In this document: one piece after another, positions 1-11,339 of the stretch
Numbering within the stretch: the stretch's first letter is position 1
Layout of the letters: each line of letters opens with the position of its first letter
Assembly (NCBI GenBank): GCA_024734495.1
Contig: JALMQS010000187.1
Span: 4,158,013-4,222,012, forward strand
Reading direction: 5' to 3'
DNA length: 64,000 nt
From: Forficula auricularia
Lineage: Eukaryota > Arthropoda > Insecta > Dermaptera > Forficulidae
Program-made: the position numbers and the translations under genes
The notes under the pieces: generated by a model
What the model saw: only the letters and a program-made list of their open reading frames with translations
The model's database searches: none
What the model was told of the DNA's origin: nothing

Positions 1-46
1 GGTTATATTGTTTATATTGCGCACAAAAATTTCTAGTTTTCACCCA

Positions 47-260
47 TTATATCAAAATGTTGTATGTCAAAATTATCAAAGAAAATTTTATTATAAATAG
101 AAAAACACTTGTTGCTACATCTGCTCAAATTTGTTCCATGTTAATAGGCGAGCAACTAGTTACAGAAAACAAAACAAAAGTATTTAGGTTAATATAGATG
201 AAGCCTAGATGCTCGAAAAGTGTTGATTTTATTATTGTTTATTACCTTGATATGTAACAG
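47..260. mobile_element. Short TIR element, copy 1 (left palindrome arm)
   Basis: Ends resemble CTGTTATATCAAAATG and its reverse complement. The element lies at the outer end of the left palindrome arm and pairs with the copy at 3316-3553. It is about 215 bp, non-coding and MITE-like. Its presence in both arms means it was there before the inverted duplication, or forms the end of it. Confidence 0.6.
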
Positions 261-848
261 CGACGATATTCTTCTTTTTTAAATTTTAAATTAGCTAGAT
301 TCATGACTTCACTGATTTAATTTTATAAGCCTATTTTCATTATTTTATATGCGAATACACCTGTTGTTTGCTTCTTGCCGACAATCAAGGACCACCCCTC
401 CCTTACTTCACTATTATTCTCCCAAGCGATCTGTCGTAGTAATTCAAGCAATAACAAACCAAAGATTGAAATGAAAAGCTCGTTCTTAACCAATTATTAC
501 GATTGTTTATGAAACGAATCAACGGCTATCTATCTAATCCATTCTCATTCATTAAATATTCAAAATTATTCTACCTGTTTCTATTAATTCTCATTGTTTT
601 CAGAATATTCATTGTGGGCTTAATTTCTTAAATCTTGCTTGGTCCATAATTTGACACGCAATGCAAGTGTGCATTTGCTATTTTTCGACTACTTCAAACT
701 AATAATATATAATATCTCGATTGTCATAGCATGGTTTGAAGATTTTCAATTTATTTGGCTCCAAGCCGCTTCCACCTACTCCAAAAGCTAATAATTAATT
801 TTAAATAATAACAGAAATTCTAGAAGCCACAGGGGGCAAGGCACAGTC

Positions 849-1049
849 TTGTTACAGCAATTCATAGAACTCGAGAATGATTTAGTAACAAACAGGGCAT
901 GTTCTTCTGGCGAGAAATTAGCTCGGTTAACACTTGTTGAATTTCAGACTAATTTAGTAAGAGAAATTCAAGAGAAGTATACAAGAGTCATTTGTGAAAG
1001 TACAGTAATTTCAGGTTCGAGTTCTTCAATGATTCAAAATTTTCGATGA
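849..1049 (+). pseudogene. Coiled-coil-like reading-frame remnant
   Basis: A 66-codon open stretch, opening on TTG, reads LLQQFIELENDLV and later FQTNLVREIQEKY, a heptad-like pattern of Leu/Ile/Val with Glu/Lys/Gln. The mirrored arm (2400-2640 read on the minus strand) has diverged copies of the same phrases, including REIRANLVREI and TLLQQFIELENDLVTEI, interrupted by stops and internally repeated. This suggests the palindrome once carried a repetitive coiled-coil coding segment that has decayed. There is no convincing start, the frame is short, and no family is recognised. It may equally be chance openness within a repeat. Confidence 0.25.
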
Positions 1050-3315
1050 GTCAAAGACGGTTTCAAAAATGAACTAATAAGTAAGGAAATGTCATTTTCT
1101 CCAGTAACCAAAAAATATTTATTTTAACTTGAACTTATTTAAATTAAACATCAATATTTTTAGACTTGTAGTATGCAAAATTTTTTGTTTAATAAAGGAA
1201 AGTTCTATTTCCTATATTTTCAGGAGTTTTGAAAACGCGTGTTTTTATTAAAATACTATATTGTTATATTATGATTAAAAATGTTTTATTTTATAATTTA
1301 AAAGAAAGTTTAATTTATTCAAAATTATTATTATAGTTTTCGCCAAAATATTGAATATATACCAACAATTTGTGACTTTTCGAGACCATAATTCGTGTCT
1401 TTCGATGACTCATTGAAATGCGCTTGGCAAAGACTGATTTCATAGCTTATTCGGTTTCACATTGCATACAATAAAAAAATTATCGAATGTTTCAATATTT
1501 TTTATCCAGAAATTCTTTCCTGATTTTTTCAGGCTATAAATATTAACAGAAATCAACTAGATATTATCATTCACAATTTTAACTATACACCTAAACAATT
1601 AAATAATTTCAAAATCATTAAGTCATTAAAATAAATATTTTAATGACTTAATGATTTTGAATAAATAAATTACTTAAGAATTAATTTAATTGTTTAGGTG
1701 TATAGTTGTATAAAAATTGTGAATGATATCTAAGTTGGTTTCTGTTAATATTTATAGCCCTGAAGAATCAAGGAAGAATTTCTGGATAAAAAATATTGAA
1801 ACATTCGATAATTTTTTTATTGTATGCAATGTGAACCAGATAAAGTATGGGAATCGGTCTTGCGCCAAGCGCGACATTAATGGGGTCATCAGAGAAAGAC
1901 TATGGAAACTCCATGGTCTCAATCAAAGTCATAAAGGTTATTGCAAGTACAAGGGGCATAAATTGTAGTATATATTCAACATTTTATGAAAAACATAATG
2001 GTTGAATTTGAATAAAGTTAAACTTTTCTTTTAAATTATAAAACTCACTTGATTTTAATCATAATATAACAATATAGTGTTTTAATAAAAACACGCGTTT
2101 ATTTCAAAACTTCCTGAAATATAGGGAAATAAATTCTCTTTATTAAGCAAAAAATTTGTATACTCACAAGTTCTAAAAATATTGATGTTTAATTTAAATA
2201 AGTTCTGCTAAAATAAGCCACACTTTAGATATTTTTTGGTTACTGGAGAATATTTTATTTCCTTACTTATTAGTTCATTTTGAAAATAAAATCTGTTTGT
2301 TAAATCTATTTTGGAATCCTTATAAATCTTTGACTCATCGAAATTTTGAATCATTAATGAAGAACTCGAACCTGAAGTACTGTACTTTTCTAAATTTGTC
2401 TGTATGTACTTCTCTTAATTTCTCTTACTAAATTAGTCTGAAATTCTATAAATTGTTGTATTTTAATTCTTCGTAGGAACTTCTCTTTCTAAATTTGTCT
2501 GTGTTTCTTTAAATTTCTGTTACTAAATCATTCTCAAGTTCTATGAATTGCTGTAACAAAGTTTGTTGCACTTCTCAAATTTCTCTTACTAAATTTGCTC
2601 GTATTTCTCTAAATTTCTGTTATTATTCTGAAATTAATTGTGAAACTTTTGGAGTAGATCAAGAAGTGTGGCTTTGGGTAGAGCTAAATTGAAATCTTTT
2701 AAACCAGCTTTATGATAATCAGGATATTATATAATATTAGTTTGAAGTAGTCGAGAAGCATAACCAAACCAAGTTCTGCCCTTGTTCTTTTTGTTCAAGG
2801 TACTGCAGGTGGTGTCAAAGTATGGACCAAATAAGATTTAAGAAATTAAGCCCACAATTGAGTTAAACCATATTAAGGATATTCTAGCATAATCTATAAG
2901 GATAAATATTATTAATAGAATCTGATTACATTCAAATCCAACAAGCAAATGGGGAACAATAGAAACGGGTAGAATAATTTTGAATATTTAATGAATGAGA
3001 ATGGATTAAGTAGATAGCCGTTGATTAAGTTTTCATAAACAATCGTAATAATTGGTTAGAGGCTTGAGCTTTTCATTTCAATCTTGGTTTGTTATTTATT
3101 GCTTGAATTACTACGACGGATCATAAATTTGTCCAACAGGGAATTAATGAGTGAAGTAAGGGAGGGGTGGTCCTTGATTGTCGGCAGAAGAGACAATTAC
3201 AAACAACAAGTCTGTATTCGCATATAAGAATAATGAAAATAGGCTTATAAATTAAATCAGTGAAGTCATGAGTCTAATTGTAATTTAAAATTTAAAAAAG
3301 AAGAATATATCGTCG

Positions 3316-3553
3316 CTGTTATATCAAAATGTCGTATGTAAAAATCAACACTTTTCAGTATCTAAGAAAAACTTTTATTTTCATCTATATTAACCCTAAA
3401 TACTTTGTTTTGTTTTTAATCTGTAACTTGAGTTCTTTCACCTGATAACATAGACAAATTTGAGAGCAGATCTAGCTAACAAATCACAAGTGTTTTTCTA
3501 TTATAAAAAAATTTTCTTTAATAATTTTGATATACGACATTTTGATATAACAG
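3316..3553. mobile_element. Short TIR element, copy 2 (right palindrome arm)
   Basis: Starts CTGTTATATCAAAATG and ends with the reverse complement CATTTTGATATAACAG. The flanking ATATCGTCG on the left suggests the terminal repeat extends further outwards. Internal sequence matches copies 1 and 3, including the run CACTTGT near the middle. Confidence 0.7.
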
Positions 3554-3832
3554 CAAAGATATGGAGTTCGTATTTAGTTTAAAAGAAAGATGAAAGAACA
3601 TACGAAATATAAGAAAATTTTATTGCACGAGAAGAAAATTCTCACTACAAGAAAGCCATCGGAATAGAAATCAACAATAGCTGGAACAAAAGAACCTCTG
3701 CCCACTTCAACAAAAAAACAAGAGCGGCAAAGTGAGAGTGGGACTGGAATACTGAGGGTTTCGTATCTAATTAGTAATATAATTATAATTCATGATGATT
3801 ATTTATATACACAACTTTTCAATATATCATAA

Positions 3833-4063
3833 CTGTTATATCAAAATGTAGTATGTCAAAATTACCAAGAAAAATTTATTTAAGAAAAACACTTGTATTT
3901 GTTAGCTACATTTGCTCTCAAATTGTTGTGTGTTAACAGGTGATAGAACTTAAGTTACAGATTAAAAACAAAACGCAAGAGGTATCAAGTATTTAGGGCT
4001 ACAAAATAAAAATAGAGGTACTGAAAAGTGAAGATTTTTACATACGACATTTTGATATAACAG
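3833..4063. mobile_element. Short TIR element, copy 3 (outside the palindrome)
   Basis: A solitary 231-bp copy with CTGTTATATCAAAATG at the left end and CATTTTGATATAACAG at the right end, followed by CGACGATAT as in copy 1. It has the same internal sequence as copies 1 and 2. Non-coding. Superfamily undetermined because no clean target-site duplication is visible. Confidence 0.75.
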
Positions 4064-4523
4064 CGACGATATTTAAAAATGCCTTTTTTCAGGATATTAA
4101 ATGTTTTTAAAATGAAATAGATAGAAGTTTCCACCATCTTCCCCAAGAACATTTGTTGAAGATCTCAAGAAGATTCACCCTTCTCCATCACGAATCTTTA
4201 AATCGCCGATATTATAAAAATATAGTTGTGTTATATTCCTTTCTTAAAGCAACAATTTTTTCAAATTTCTTGAAATTTTCATTGGTAAAGGAAGAATTTC
4301 TCTCAAATCGTTTGGATTTCAAATAAACTTTTCCACATTGTTTTTTTTATAATATAAAATGTTTACTATACTTACCCTAGTAGCAGAATGTTTCAAGCTA
4401 TATATGGTAGTTACTATACTATACCCTAGTAACTATATAATTTTAAACATTGTGCTACTAGGGTATCTATTGATGAACATAAATGCAGAAAAATGTTGAT
4501 TCATGAAATTATAAAGCGAAATA

Positions 4524-5065
4524 CAGTGGAAATCGTTTAACGCGAAAACGCTTAACATGACAAATCGGTTAATACGAAATAATAATGCGGTCTCGACAAA
4601 ATACTTCTATTAACAAGAAACAAAAATCGCTTAACACGAAAAAATTTCGATTCTCAGAATGAATAAAATATGTTATTTTCCAAAAAATCAAAAAATTTTA
4701 TTTGTTTTTATAAAAAAAAATTAAAATTACATACATTATTACGAATTACATAAATTTATTAAGTTTTTATTAATATTTTTTTTCATTTTATTGTTTTTTT
4801 ATTAAATGCATTCATACATACATATATAGTACATGGTATAGGTATGTATAAATTGTATAATGTACATAATTTGATATGTAGCGTATCTAATATGATGTAC
4901 TCTAATAAATGTAATTTTGGTGAGTATAGGTACATATTTCACCTCGCACCAACGCCAAACTCTAAAAATTAGTATACATATTTATTTTTTTTGTTTGCAA
5001 TTCAATATGTATAACACGAAGAAATATTTCGGTCCCTTCAGTGTCGTGTTAAGCAATTTTCACTG
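4524..5065. mobile_element. Pogo/Tc1-like non-autonomous element
   Basis: The left end begins CAGTGGAAATCGTTTAACGC and the right end, read in reverse complement, begins CAGTGAAAATTGCTTAACAC. CAGTG-started ends with a 'gcttaacacga' phrase resemble pogo-type mariner relatives. The left flank is TA and the right flank is TTTA, so a TA duplication is possible but not clean. The interior is AT-rich and has no transposase frame. An imperfect inner repeat of the 'cgcttaacacgaa' phrase lies near 4629-4645. Confidence 0.55.
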
Positions 5066-5987
5066 TTTACAGAAAATATTAATTTTAATGATATACTCCT
5101 ATAATATATATATCCAGCTGCGAAGTCCGCCTTCTGTTATCCAGGGGACTTCTTGACTGTTTGATCCTGAACATCGTGGGTTTTAAAATAATAATTTAAA
5201 TTTTCTAATTTTGATAAATTTGACATAAACTATTTGCGGGTTTTACATAAATGAGTGGCTCGCCACAGACAACATAAGCGCTTTATAATAGAAGATAGCT
5301 ATTTCTCAATTATTATGTTTTATATTTAATAAAATCATTTAGATTTTATCATAGTTCACTAGTCGTGATGAGATATAATTTGTAGATTATATCATGCTCT
5401 AGACATCTAGAGATAACTAACTGACCAAGCGAGATGGATTCGTTAACAACCCCACTGCTGCTGCAATCAACTGTAAATAAAATGGATTTCCTTCAAGCGT
5501 TTCGCCTTGGGTTATTTCTTGTGCATGATTGCATCCGACCGAGTGGATGGTAAAATAGATTATTTCTTCATGTGATGTCATGTTCGATGTCGGCCATCAC
5601 CTGTGATCGATCCCAATTGCTATGGATTCCTAGTCCGGAGATTATCTCATCTGGCGTGTATTGGAATACCCAATTACATACTGACTGGCATGGCACACCA
5701 ACACTTACTAGCTGCTCTGCCCACCGAACTACCTACGTGTTTAGTCGGCTTTAAAACGATTCCCTTCACTCATCCGTGTTTTCTAAAAGGGATTAATCTT
5801 TGGGAGCGGTCGAAAAGTTGTCTCGATCTGATGAATGCTTTCATAAATCAGATGACTAATACATCATATGCTATTTCCATAAAATCTTCAACAAAACATA
5901 CAAATTAACCAATAACTTTTTTAAAAATGTCTTCAAGTAAATAACATGAGCACTTAAATCAAATAATTTATTAAATTAAAAGTTTCT
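5066..5987. other. Unassigned stretch, somewhat less AT-rich at 5400-5890
   Basis: No repeat structure is recognised. Short overlapping open frames occur at 5572-5754 and 5603-5908 in two plus frames, but neither has a convincing start context, conserved motif or splice partner. A non-coding transcript or decayed exon cannot be excluded. Confidence 0.3.
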
Positions 5988-6268
5988 TTTTGCCGAGAGT
6001 AGCAGAATTTTTATCAATTAAAGCAGACTATAAAAGAGTGTCTTCTGCTGGAAAAATAAATTTTTAATTTATTTATAATCAGATTATAGTTTTGAGGGCA
6101 TTGCTTCTTCATAACTCTATTACAATGGATTTACAGGAATCAATGTTTGAAACATCAATTCTATATAGACTCATGAAGAGGGCAAATCCGTCGAAACTCT
6201 AGTCTTGTTATAAATAAATTAGAAATTTATTTTTCCAACAGAAGACACACACTTTTATTGTCTCTTTT
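5988..6268. mobile_element. Foldback element with box A and hammerhead-like arms
   Basis: The left arm carries box A (TGCCGAGAGTAGCAGAA at 5991) and then a decayed antisense hammerhead-like motif around 6080-6115. The right arm has the sense motif at 6170-6204 and the inverse box A at 6233-6265. Outer stems pair across a centre near 6143. The sense motif is CTCATGA, stem-loop, GAAAC, TCTA, GTC; the core G is replaced by C, so a hammerhead fold here would be defective. No coding capacity. Confidence 0.65.
5991..6051 (+). other. Box A hairpin motif (AGCAGAA/TTCTGCT type)
   Basis: GCCGAGAGT is followed by AGCAGAA at 6001-6007, which can pair with TTCTGCT at 6043-6049. Same layout as the copies at 31657 and 38233. 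Confidence 0.55.
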
Positions 6269-6358
6269 AATCAAATAATTAATTTAAATAATTCAGCTAG
6301 TCCATTCTAGATATCTTTTCAGAAATGTTTATTATTTTCAGAAATAGGAAAATAAATT

Positions 6359-6411
6359 GGCATTGACATCGACTGGGATCAAACCCGGCAATCTTTCTGC
6401 TATAACCATAG
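6359..6411 (-). repeat. tRNA-derived SINE head (5'-truncated)
   Basis: Read on the minus strand it contains a B-box-like GGGTTTGATCCC (6375-6386) and a degenerate A-box region (TGGTTATAGCAGAAAG), and ends with CAATGCC. It is followed on that strand by AATTTATTTTCCTATTTC, nearly the same tail as the tRNA-like sequence at 45683-45753. This supports a small SINE family rather than a tRNA gene. Confidence 0.5.
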
Positions 6412-9000
6412 AAAATAAAAAATACTTTGATCTTTGATTTAAATACATGTTTCAATTAAAAAGTAATAATTTCACTAATAGGCTTTTACCAGAAAAACGA
6501 TTCAATTTTAAAACTCACAAGCACACTCCTTTGACGTCAAATTAGAAAGAAATCTTACAAATCTAATCGTCATTCCTCTTTATAGGGTTTCGTTCAAACA
6601 TAAAACGGGAGCTTATTAGTGCTGTTAAAATGTTTGTCTGTCTGCCTATTAGTCTATTACATTTGTTTTAGAGTTTTGTTATAATTTTGATACTTATATT
6701 TGTAAAATTTTCTATGATACTCTATTTATCTGTCAGGACAATGTAGATCGTAAGCTAAATAAGCTATACTTAAACATGAAATTTACAAGCTATTAGTATT
6801 AATTTTCCTTAAAATCAAAAAGTTTATTAAATTTTTAATTGAGTGATTATTTTGTAAGGGGATCGAATTTTTGTAAGGTGGAAAATCAAAAATATTAAAT
6901 TACAGTTTGGAAGGTGTTTAAATAGATTATAAAAAGTATTTTAAAATTAAAGGTGTGAGTTATCTCTGTAAAAAACTTATTAAATCAAATTAGGTGAATT
7001 AAAAAAAAAAAATATTCTTAAATGACCCTGAAGTCAAAGTACTTATCATATTTTTGCACGGTTTTTGTACTTAACGGGATTTTGAAACAATAAAATATAC
7101 TTGAAAAATAAATTGGTTCTTTCTTTATCAAAGACAGATGACAAAAAATCTCAAGTGAACCTCAAGATATGAGAGTTTCATTTACACTTGGTCCATTTTC
7201 GCACAACGACTGGAGGATACAAAAATTCAGTCATCCACTCCTTGAAACTTTCATAAACTTTGTGCTTTTAACGTTATAATTCCAGTTCACTAAGGTTTAA
7301 GATTTAAAGACAAGTTAATTATGAATTGAAATATCATAGACTCAACTCAAGACCGAATCATTCAATTAACAAATATTCAATCGAAAAATAAACTAATATA
7401 ATTATTTCGGGAAAATTTGATAGGTACGACATATATTAGAATAAGATATATTATTATTACTAGATTTTTTATAGCTATTTATGACGATTTTCGATAGTTA
7501 AGAACTCTTCGATGACCTCATTTCATAATTGATTAATATTCCCATAAATATAATAATACTTGATTATAGTAATCTATTTAGTTTTCTGTTTTTTCATACT
7601 TTTATTTTCTACTAAAATCTTAGATTGTGACCATTGAATTGTTTTTTTTTTATATATATATATATATTTATATGGTTCCGCCAGTGAGTTGATTTTTTGA
7701 AAAAATTCCATCTATTTTTCTGAAAAAATACACTCACATCTTTATTTTATTTATTTATTTTTTTATTATTTTTTTTAATTCAATCGAATGCAAGAAGCGG
7801 TGCACCAGTAAAGATGCAGCCCATATGGATCTCGAAAGACCCTTGCATTACCGAAGAGAAGGGAAAGTTGATTAAATTAGAGGCTGGAGACGTAGGTGTT
7901 TATGCACTCGGGTTTTGAATGTTTGAAGATTATAAGTCCTGGGAAAGATGGAGGCTGGAATTATTTAATTAAATAAATTCATTTTCTATTTATATTTAAA
8001 TTAAATATTTATTATTTATAAATTATTTATTTTAATAACCAAAAAAGCAGGAATGACGAACAAGCCACCGACCTTAAGCATTAGAATTCAAAGAAGTTTG
8101 TTTTGGCCGCTTTGTTCACTTATTTGTTCTCTAATCCATTATGTTTTTAGTCTCAATGGACATAATTTCAATATTTATATATTTTGCACCTTTTTACACT
8201 TCTTTCATTAATAATAAATAGATAAAACAAGTACAGTTTCGTTGATTATCCACCATATATAGTACCGCGATATTAATTATGATTAGACTTCACAGTAAAT
8301 TACACGGTAGAGTATACCTAGTATAATGTATATCATTATAAAATTATCAACATAGAAATAATTAATAAAATTATAGAAATTTCAATTTCACATGCTTTAT
8401 AAAATGTTGAAAAGTGAAACTTTTCATTTAATACTATATTTATAAGCATATAATAGTAAAGGCGTGAAAAAAACCTGAATATTTATAAATGCATATATTA
8501 GTATAACTTAATCAACTTAAATGTTTTGAAAGTTTCTATATAAATAAAGTAATTTATCATCAATTAAGTTGAGAATGTGAGAATTTGTTGGCCTAGATTC
8601 AAATATGCACATTTATATAATAGAAATTGAGCATAGTATAGGCCTAATGATAGTGACAACCTTGATATAGTTTTGTGAAAATATCGTTGTGTCGGCCAGA
8701 TGGACAATATTTATTAATCCTTTTAACAGTACAAATAGGAATGAGAATTTACGACCGTTTACTTTTCAGCAACAATTCTAGAATAAAGTTGTTCGAGTAA
8801 ATGATATAATAAAAGTGAAAATGAAGTCAAGAATCCTCGCCAACGAACATATATTTTGTATTTTAGTCATTAAACATTTAAAATAGCTAGTTTCTGTCTT
8901 GAGAGACAATGCCTCATATTCTGAATGTTTGTGCAATTCGATCGATTTGAAGAGATGTACGAAGTCCTGCTAATCTTTTTTAGAAATTACTAAAAAATAC
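6412..9000. other. AT-rich stretch without recognised genes
   Basis: No convincing coding frame. It includes a (TA)n tract at about 7652-7670, an AT-rich low-complexity block at 7738-7780, and scattered homopolymers. Short homologies to other repeats may be present, but none could be delimited by eye. Confidence 0.4.
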
Positions 9001-9006
9001 TTTGGA

Positions 9007-9130
9007 GGTCAGGTTGACTGAGTGGGAGAGTCTCTCTCAGCGTAACAAGAAATCCAGACTCAAGTCCGATTAACCTCAAAAATTTGAAGGGGTGTAATCT
9101 TACCCTTACACTTATTTACAGATAAATAAG
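9007..9130 (+). repeat. tRNA-like SINE (Ser/Leu-like head)
   Basis: The sequence opens GTCAGGTTGACTGAGTGG, which looks like a 5' acceptor strand plus A box. A B-box-like GACTCAAGTCCGA follows about 50 bases later, then ACCTC, which can pair with the start. The spacing suits a tRNA with a long variable arm. It continues into an unrelated body with TTACCCTTACACTTATTTAC. A diverged SINE is more likely than a tRNA gene because the anticodon arm is poor. Confidence 0.4.
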
Positions 9131-9469
9131 CACATATATCTTCTTCTTCAAGTGCCACATTCGGGCGTTGATAATTGCTATAGAGAACATCCTCTCCACA
9201 GTAATTTTTCTAGAGACATTATTCATACAGGTGGTTTCCCGTTACCTTATCCTGGAATTATTGAGGCGCTTTGCATTTTTGACAAATTTCTATAAAAGAT
9301 TAAGCAGAGGATCTCTCTGATTTGATTTTATAAGATAACGTACCAATACTTAAGATTACAAGAATAAATTGATTGCTAAATTGTAGAAAAAAAGACTACA
9401 ATCACATCAAACAAATAAATAATATATATATACAGATATATCATCTTGATATATATGTGAATATGTTTA

Positions 9470-9538
9470 TTTGCATCAAGCAGAGGACAATCTCTTTGTT
9501 TCTCTTTGTGAATCAACAACTCTGCTACTCTCGGCAAA
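9470..9538 (-). other. Box A hairpin motif, minus strand
   Basis: On the minus strand: GCCGAGAGTAGCAGAG, then CTCTGCTTGATGCAAATAAA. AGCAGAG (plus 9520-9526 as CTCTGCT) pairs with CTCTGCT (plus 9479-9485 as AGCAGAG). This is the best preserved AGCAGAG/CTCTGCT copy. It is flanked by TATATA repeats as in other copies. Confidence 0.55.
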
Positions 9539-9539
9539 A

Positions 9540-10353
9540 CAAAAACTTTTCAACTAAAAAAAGACTAGTTTATTCCAATTAGATGTACAATGTTTAACTG
9601 AGTCGATTGTTTTTATATTTATATATTTTTTAAAGCAACTTTAATTGAAATTCATGTCATGTGCACTCTGCAAATACCATCGTCATTTCGGATGATGATA
9701 TGGTCCTTTCTTTTTTCACTTTAATTAACAATTAGGATGTTATTTTTGATCAAAATCCTTATAGGTACATCCTTAACATCTTGATAGCTTTTACGGTCGA
9801 TCGACAAATTCAAAGAAACATTCTAGTAGGTACGATTTGACAGTATATTTATTATTAAAATTAATTGTGACATTTTTAATGAGATACTAGACCAGAGTAT
9901 CGATCTCTGATTCTGGAGTCGTTTGCAAGTGATGTAGAAACTATTTTTAGCGTAACAGAGATATCCTGAATTCAAACAAAGGCTTGCTGAAACAGGAGTT
10001 TTTTTTTTAATTAAAATGATGAGAGAAAGAGTTCCATGCATCCCCTAAAGGCCTGGGTTGGCCCCTCCATCATGAAAAGAAGAAGAGATAATTTTATGGG
10101 CCGGGCAGGGGTCGAAGGTATCTGTGGATACGAGACTTAAACAGCTAAAGTTAACGTAGACGTGCTGGATTAGAAGAACAAAAAGCACAAATATCCTCTT
10201 AGGATGAAATGCATCCAGTTTTGGGCTTATCATGACCAGAGCTATTTTAATAAAAGAAAATACACTTCCACACTCAGTAAAAGATCGTCTCAATCATACA
10301 ATTTCAGCTTCTTAAAGTATATATTATTATAAAATTGGTGAATGACCATATAC
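9540..10353. other. Intron or intergenic stretch with a dispersed repeat
   Basis: Downstream of the minus-strand exon. The segment at 10027-10080, read on minus, gives CTTTTCATGATGGAGGGG and GGCCTTTAGGGGATG, and is related to plus-strand 37526-37576. No coding frame is supported; frames at 9823-10293 have no conserved features. Confidence 0.4.
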
Positions 10354-10642
10354 CTAGTTGTTTTGCCGAAAAGTCGCACTCCAGATGATACCGTCCCCAT
10401 GGTCAAGTCACTTTCCGCACTCGATCTTGTCCTGGTAGATCCCCCAGTTTCTTCCTCTTGAATTGTCGGCTGCTCGTCTTCCTCGTCCTCACCATCAGCA
10501 TCCGCGTCACCGTCATCGAGATTTTCAAGCCAATTTGTTAGATAATTGGAGGCAGTGGTCGGGGTCGTGGCCGAAGTTATGGGACCCTGAAGATCTTGAT
10601 GCTGAGGCATGGAGAATGCCGATACATTCAATTGACCACGTA
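10354..10642 (-). CDS. Acidic internal exon of an unrecognised protein
   Basis: On the minus strand this 289-bp interval is preceded by a pyrimidine-rich acceptor (TTTTTTTTGTTGTTGTAG) and followed by a donor (ACTAG|GTATATGG). One frame is open throughout, about 96 residues from RGQLNVSAFSMPQ to VRLFGKTTR. The middle is strongly acidic (LENLDDGDADADGEDEEDEQ) and the latter part is Ser/Thr/Gly-rich (GGSTRTRSSAES), which suggests a disordered, possibly phosphorylated segment. The exon enters with two bases of a split codon and leaves after two bases of another. Local base composition is less AT-rich than the surroundings. Partner exons were not found in the window, so neighbouring introns must be long. 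I do not recognise the protein family. The splice sites and openness make a real exon likely. Confidence 0.6.
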
Positions 10643-11073
10643 CTACAACAACAAAAAAAATGGTACATTAGTAGATATAATTGGCAGAAAATGGCAGGTT
10701 TTCCACTTCGACTCCTTCTAATATCCACCACGAAACATTTCGACATAATTTAGAGGCTTAAATTGAAGTGACGACGTGAGGAATGGATTAATCATATAAT
10801 GATAATAATAAATTCCAACAGACACTTCTAAAATAATTACATACTTAAAATCAACTATCAAAAAGAGAAAATATTCTTTATTTCTGTTAATAATTAAAAA
10901 AATAAATTAAGAATTTGATTATGCAGTAAAGATTTCATTTTATTCTCGAAAATATCTTCTATGGACATAAAATAAAATTTTTTGAATAATAAATATGAGC
11001 GTAGATATAATCATCTGCCAAATTCTTTCCTGAAATAATTTAAAATCTAGTTTCTGAAATAAAAACAAACAAA
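10643..11073. other. Probable intron sequence upstream of the minus-strand exon
   Basis: AT-rich and non-coding; nothing else recognised. Confidence 0.35.
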
Positions 11074-11339
11074 TACAGGGTGTTTCAGGAGGAATAATAA
11101 ATATTTTAGGAGGAGATAGTATAGACGAATTGCAATAAAAATGCCATATAACACGTGTTCAATTTTTATTAAGTACAGAGATACAGCTGCTAGTAAGTAA
11201 CTCAATCAAACTTAAAAAATGAGGACGTTCAAAGTTGAAAAAAAAATTGTACACATATTATATTTTTGCTATTTCTTATACAATTCGTTTATACTACCAC
11301 CTCCTAAAATATTTACTATTCCTCCTGTAACACCCTGTA
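11074..11339. mobile_element. MITE with TACAGGGTG ends
   Basis: Begins TACAGGGTGTTTCAGGAGGA and ends with the matching CCTCCTGTAACACCCTGTA. The terminal repeats extend about 60 bp, including a shared 'agtatagacgaattg' block. It is 266 bp and non-coding. TA-flanked ACAGGGTG ends suggest a mariner-type element. The first bases match the element at 20104 but the interiors differ. Confidence 0.8.

Larger units (their letters stand above)
47..3550. repeat. Long imperfect palindrome (about 1.6-1.9 kb arms)
   Basis: The sequence left of about 1634 is repeated in reverse complement on the right, diverging by substitutions and small indels. The centre is a near-perfect hairpin at about 1610-1664 with a 2-base loop near 1634-1635. 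Landmarks pair in order: the coiled-coil-like stretch at 935-1050 with 2332-2445, the CACCCCTCCCTTACTTCAC block near 394-412 with about 3150-3170, and the TTATATCAAAATG end at 47 with 3538-3550. The right arm is longer, partly because of repeated internal segments at 2400-2640. It is either an old foldback transposon or an inverted duplication. No transposase is visible. Confidence 0.85.

Noticed and set aside
5572..5908. Two overlapping plus-strand frames of 60 and 101 codons
   Set aside because: No start context, no family motif and no splice partners; the two frames conflict.
10463..10753. Plus-strand frame opposite the acidic exon
   Set aside because: It is the antisense shadow of the minus-strand exon and runs through that exon's splice acceptor.
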